NCBI GenBank assembly: GCA_948528155.1
Contig: CAOSZT010000084.1
Coordinates: 1-9,818, forward strand
Length of the DNA: 9,818 nucleotides
Reading direction: 5' to 3'
From: an uncultured Clostridia bacterium
GTDB taxonomy: Bacteria > Bacillota > Clostridia > TANB77 > CAG-508
Numbering within the stretch: the stretch's first letter is position 1; the number at the start of each line of letters is the position of its first letter. A program made the translations under genes and the position numbers. The notes beneath the pieces were generated by a model. It was not told the DNA's origin. It searched no databases and saw only the letters and a list, made by a program, of their open reading frames with translations. This document shows positions 7,801-9,818 of the stretch, piece by piece.

Positions 7801-9668
7801 ATATAAAAAATATAGCATATGAAAAAGCACATGAATTATATGGAGACCAATTACCAGAAATTGTGCAAACAAGACTAGATAAGGAATTAGACTCAATAAT
7901 AAGTAATGGATATTCAGTAATGTACATAATTGCGCAAAAACTAGTATGGAAATCAAATGAAGATGGATATATAGTAGGTTCAAGAGGTTCAGTAGGTTCG
8001 TCTTTAGCTGCATTTATGACAGGAATAACAGAAGTAAATTCACTTCAACCACATTATAGATGTTCAAACTGTAAATATTCAGATTTTACAGATTATGGCT
8101 GTCAAAATGGATTTGACTTGCCAGATAAAGATTGTCCAAAATGTGGACATAAATTAATAAAAGATGGTATGGATATACCATTTGAAACATTCCTAGGATT
8201 TAATGGAGATAAAGAGCCTGATATAGACTTAAATTTCTCAGGAGAATATCAAGCAAAAGCACATAAATATACAGAAGTAATATTTGGAAAAGGGACAACA
8301 TTTAAAGCAGGAACAGTAGGTACAGTAGCAGATAAAACTGCTTTTGGATATGTAAAAAATTATTTTGAAGAGAGAGGAATACCAATAAACAAAGCAGAAA
8401 TCCAAAGGTTATCAGTTGGATGTACAGGAATAAAAAGAACAACAGGACAACATCCAGGTGGAATAATAGTAGTACCAAAAGGAAGAGAAATATTTGAATT
8501 TACACCAGTACAACATCCAGCAGATGACCCAAACTCAGACATAATAACAACACACTTTGATTATCACTCAATAGATGCTAACCTGCTAAAACTAGACATA
8601 CTAGGACACGACGATCCTACAGTAATACGTATGTTACAAGACTTAACAGGAATAGCTCCAACAGAAATACCACTAGATGATAAAGAAACAATGTCAATAT
8701 TTAACTCAACAGAAGCTCTAGGAGTAACACCAGAGCAAATACACTCACAAATAGGAACTTATGGAATACCAGAATATGGAACAAAATTTGCCAGAGGAAT
8801 GCTTTTAGACACAAAACCAACAACTTTTGATGAACTAATACGTTTATCAGGACTATCACATGGTACAGATGTGTGGCTTGGAAATGCACAAACTTTAATA
8901 GAACAAGGAACTGTAACACTACAAGAAGCAATATGTTGTCGTGATGATATTATGATATATTTAATAAAAAAAGGACTTCCACCAGATAAAGCATTTAAAA
9001 TAATGGAATCAGTACGTAAAGGAAAAGTAGCAAAAGGAAAAGAAGCAAAATGGAAAGATGAATATATACCACTAATGAAAGAACATGATGTGCCAGACTG
9101 GTATATAAAATCTTGTGAAAAAATAAAGTATATGTTTCCAAAGGCACATGCAGCAGCATATGTGACTAATGCCTTTAGAATAGCTTGGTTTAAAGTACAT
9201 ATCCCACTTGCATATTATGCCGCATATTACTCAATAAGAGCCAAAGCATTTGATGCACAATATATGATTTTTGGAAAAGAAAAAGTAAAAAATAAAATGA
9301 AAGAAATAGAAATAAAAAATCAGAAAAAAGAAGCAACAAAAGCGGAACTTGATATGTATGATGATTTGGAAATTGTGCTTGAAATGTATGAAAGAGGATT
9401 TGAGTTTTTACCTGTTGACTTATATGAGTCAGACGCTACTAAATTCAAAATTCAAGATGAAAAGCTAAGACCACCTTTAAATAGTATTCCTGGTTTTGGA
9501 ACAGTTGCAGCTCAAGGAATTGAAAATGCAAGAAAAGATGGTAAATTTATGTCCATAGATGATTTAAAGATTAGGGCTAAAATTGGTACTTCTGGTGCTG
9601 ATTTACTTAAAGAATTTGGTTGCTTAGATGGAATGAGCCAGAGTAATCAGATGAGTCTGTTTGGGTAA
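4857..9668 (+). CDS. polC: DNA polymerase III PolC-type alpha subunit with tandem OB domains
   Basis: Replicative DNA polymerase of low-GC Gram-positives with built-in 3'-5' proofreading. ATG 4857 has AAGGAG (4844-4849) 7 nt upstream; the TTG at 4830 precedes this site and is rejected. Domains in the 1603-residue protein: N-terminal domain (1-170); acidic, proline-rich linker (170-247); two OB folds (about 248-345 and 364-475); PHP domain with HMH 491-493 and TDH 523-525; DEDDh exonuclease inserted in PHP, with D579, E581, D667, H720 and D725 all present; second PHP half; zinc-binding cysteines 1069, 1072, 1082, 1093 and 1096; palm with DID at 1122-1124; the HPGGIIVVP and LDILGHDDPT blocks; helix-hairpin-helix near 1538-1560; terminal QMSLF (1598-1602), a beta-clamp binding motif. 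B. subtilis PolC has 1437 residues, and the excess matches the extra OB and linker. It appears fully functional. Confidence 0.97.
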   Translation: MVEVKTKKVKDIFSDYQTKANIKEAYIKALNVMKKTNTLGIVLEMDEYIEIKEIWYFEKFLKERFTFSNIDMEINYQKDTTLKSIKEEWRNIICYMAHKYPLMKPMLLLKSEIEIQDTAINVKMNIKGADFLKAKKTDKELEKVLKKLYGKEYKIELEEIYRKEDEQEYEKRIKQMEEIAIKETISYIPEENEQHIETTQVQEYNDPDYMPPQDLPDGYIPDIPVEEMVLPEEIEQSNNSKYIMGKPSKAKEKLIKIKDITADNGRVTLEGRVINCQCRETKSGKGMIIVDLYDGTGTITCKSFAKDIKEGNEITEKIKNVQGIKVTGKAGLDTYVGDVTIISNTIIEIEDNLPELPTEDEDTPLILGKTMNITATLTKISELGPEDGVVSLDGEIIFMEDRELKSGKTLLSFDLYDGTSTLTCKAFLEKDKAKRIIKKMGSVKGVKLEGNAQMDNFSGELTVMSNTIIESEGVKKEIRQDNAEVKRVELHMHTKMSQMDAVSSATDLIKRAMKWGMKSIAITDHGVVQSFPEAYHLVGDDNPDIKVIYGVEAYLAPDNMKSVYNGKGQCIDTTYCVLDLETTGFSATNDRITEIGIMKVKNKEVIDQFSCFVNPERHIPERVSAVTNITDDMVISAETIEIVFPKVLEFLGDCKNTVIVAHNANFDVGFLKQNAKRLGYNFDYTYLDTLSLAKDLFPNYKKYKLGKIAENLGIKVEVAHRALDDVDTTVKVFNIMIDMLKEKGAEKVEDIDHITDDSETKKEEYKKLKTYHAIILAKNYVGLKNLYKLVSYSHLDYFYRKPRILKSMLKKYSEGLILGSACEAGEVYQAIEQGKPDEEIEEIANDYDYLEIQPIGNNEFLIRNGIVRDEDDLRDINRKIVALGEKLNKPVVATCDVHFMDPQDEIYRRILEAGQKYDDADNQAPLYLRTTEEMLEEFEYLGKEKAYEVVVTNTNEISDMCEQISPISPEKCPPHIPGCEEDIKNIAYEKAHELYGDQLPEIVQTRLDKELDSIISNGYSVMYIIAQKLVWKSNEDGYIVGSRGSVGSSLAAFMTGITEVNSLQPHYRCSNCKYSDFTDYGCQNGFDLPDKDCPKCGHKLIKDGMDIPFETFLGFNGDKEPDIDLNFSGEYQAKAHKYTEVIFGKGTTFKAGTVGTVADKTAFGYVKNYFEERGIPINKAEIQRLSVGCTGIKRTTGQHPGGIIVVPKGREIFEFTPVQHPADDPNSDIITTHFDYHSIDANLLKLDILGHDDPTVIRMLQDLTGIAPTEIPLDDKETMSIFNSTEALGVTPEQIHSQIGTYGIPEYGTKFARGMLLDTKPTTFDELIRLSGLSHGTDVWLGNAQTLIEQGTVTLQEAICCRDDIMIYLIKKGLPPDKAFKIMESVRKGKVAKGKEAKWKDEYIPLMKEHDVPDWYIKSCEKIKYMFPKAHAAAYVTNAFRIAWFKVHIPLAYYAAYYSIRAKAFDAQYMIFGKEKVKNKMKEIEIKNQKKEATKAELDMYDDLEIVLEMYERGFEFLPVDLYESDATKFKIQDEKLRPPLNSIPGFGTVAAQGIENARKDGKFMSIDDLKIRAKIGTSGADLLKEFGCLDGMSQSNQMSLFG
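5600..6275 (+). repeat. Tandem duplicated OB-fold domain inside polC
   Basis: The two units (about 5600-5890 and 5950-6275) encode the same pattern. It runs GxVxLxG, then RE.KSGK, then DLYDGT.T.TCK.F, then VxGxKxxGxA, then D...G..T..SNTIIE. The second unit, with RELKSGKTLLSFDLYDGT, lies directly before the PHP domain and is closer to the single OB of Bacillus PolC, so the first is the likely extra copy. The copies have diverged in sequence, so the duplication is not very recent. Confidence 0.8.
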
Positions 9669-9756
9669 TTAAGTCAGCAAAATAGAAGTCTAAAAAAAGA
9701 AGCGAGAAAATGTAAAAGAGAATGGAAATAAAAAATAATAGAAAAAGGAGATAGGT

Positions 9757-9818
9757 ATGCAAGAAATATCAATACAAGAAATATTTTCAATAAAAAACAT
9801 TATAATATATTTTATAAT
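9757..9818 (+). CDS. Start of a probable membrane protein (partial at right edge)
   Basis: ATG 9757 is preceded by AAAAAGGAG (ending 9750) at a 6-nt spacing, and the frame stays open to the window end. It begins MQEISIQEIFSIKN and continues with an isoleucine/tyrosine-rich hydrophobic run that looks like a first membrane helix. Only 20 complete codons are visible, so the family cannot be assigned. A small integral membrane protein such as the DUF1294 type would fit but is a guess. No hairpin or promoter is evident in the 88 nt after polC, so it may be transcribed with polC. Confidence 0.55.
   Translation, partial: MQEISIQEIFSIKNIIIYFI

Noticed and set aside
5684..8931. Antisense ORFs within polC (for example 5684-6337, 7186-7503, 7552-8013)
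   Set aside because: They are low-complexity Leu/Ile/Ser-rich reverse readings of AT-rich polC codons, without ribosome binding sites or recognisable motifs.
5900..9660. Switches between A-ending and T-ending codon stretches in polC as a sign of recombination
   Set aside because: Only an impression by eye. Domain order and motifs are continuous, and without a codon-usage computation it is not supported.
1..9818. CRISPR arrays, tRNA or rRNA genes
   Set aside because: No regularly spaced repeats, cloverleaf-like elements or rRNA-like sequence were seen.

Overview
The window comes from a very AT-rich Gram-positive genome, most likely a gut-type member of the Clostridia. The support is a PolC-type replicative polymerase, strong AGGAGG-like ribosome binding sites, TTGAAA-17-TATAAT promoters, A/T-ending codons and a clostridial large serine recombinase. 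Every gene I can support is on the + strand.

Positions 1-2815 look like the decaying right-hand part of a mobile element and its target. A fragment of an ORF (1-99) ends in a long imperfect inverted repeat (97-156). A tiny ORF (178-273) follows, then a well-formed promoter (299-327) and a large serine recombinase gene. A single extra base near 1087 breaks that gene into two frames. Its stop codon is only 21 nt before a prepilin-like surface protein gene, which has lost its leader and is also interrupted by an in-frame TGA (2591). My reading is that the element integrated inside a prepilin-like gene, that the 5' part of that gene lies beyond the left edge, and that both recombinase and target have since decayed.

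Positions 2816-4700 hold accessory envelope-type genes. Behind a strong promoter (2909-2937) are two tandem paralogues, each a four-cysteine zinc ribbon, two membrane segments and a PH-like (DUF304/bPH_2-type) domain. After them comes a 117-residue membrane-anchored protein with a short glycosyltransferase-like motif.

Positions 4857-9668 are a complete polC for the replicative DNA polymerase III alpha subunit. It is about 1603 residues, longer than the 1437 of Bacillus subtilis PolC. Most of the excess comes from a second tandem OB-fold domain and an acidic linker. PHP, DEDDh exonuclease, zinc-binding, palm and C-terminal clamp-binding motifs are all intact. The gene is not followed closely by a recognisable rimP-nusA cluster. 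The last 62 bases begin a probable membrane-protein gene that runs off the window.

The most interesting points are the element/pilin junction, which resembles a gene-disrupting integration site that may once have been reversible, and the duplicated OB domain in PolC.
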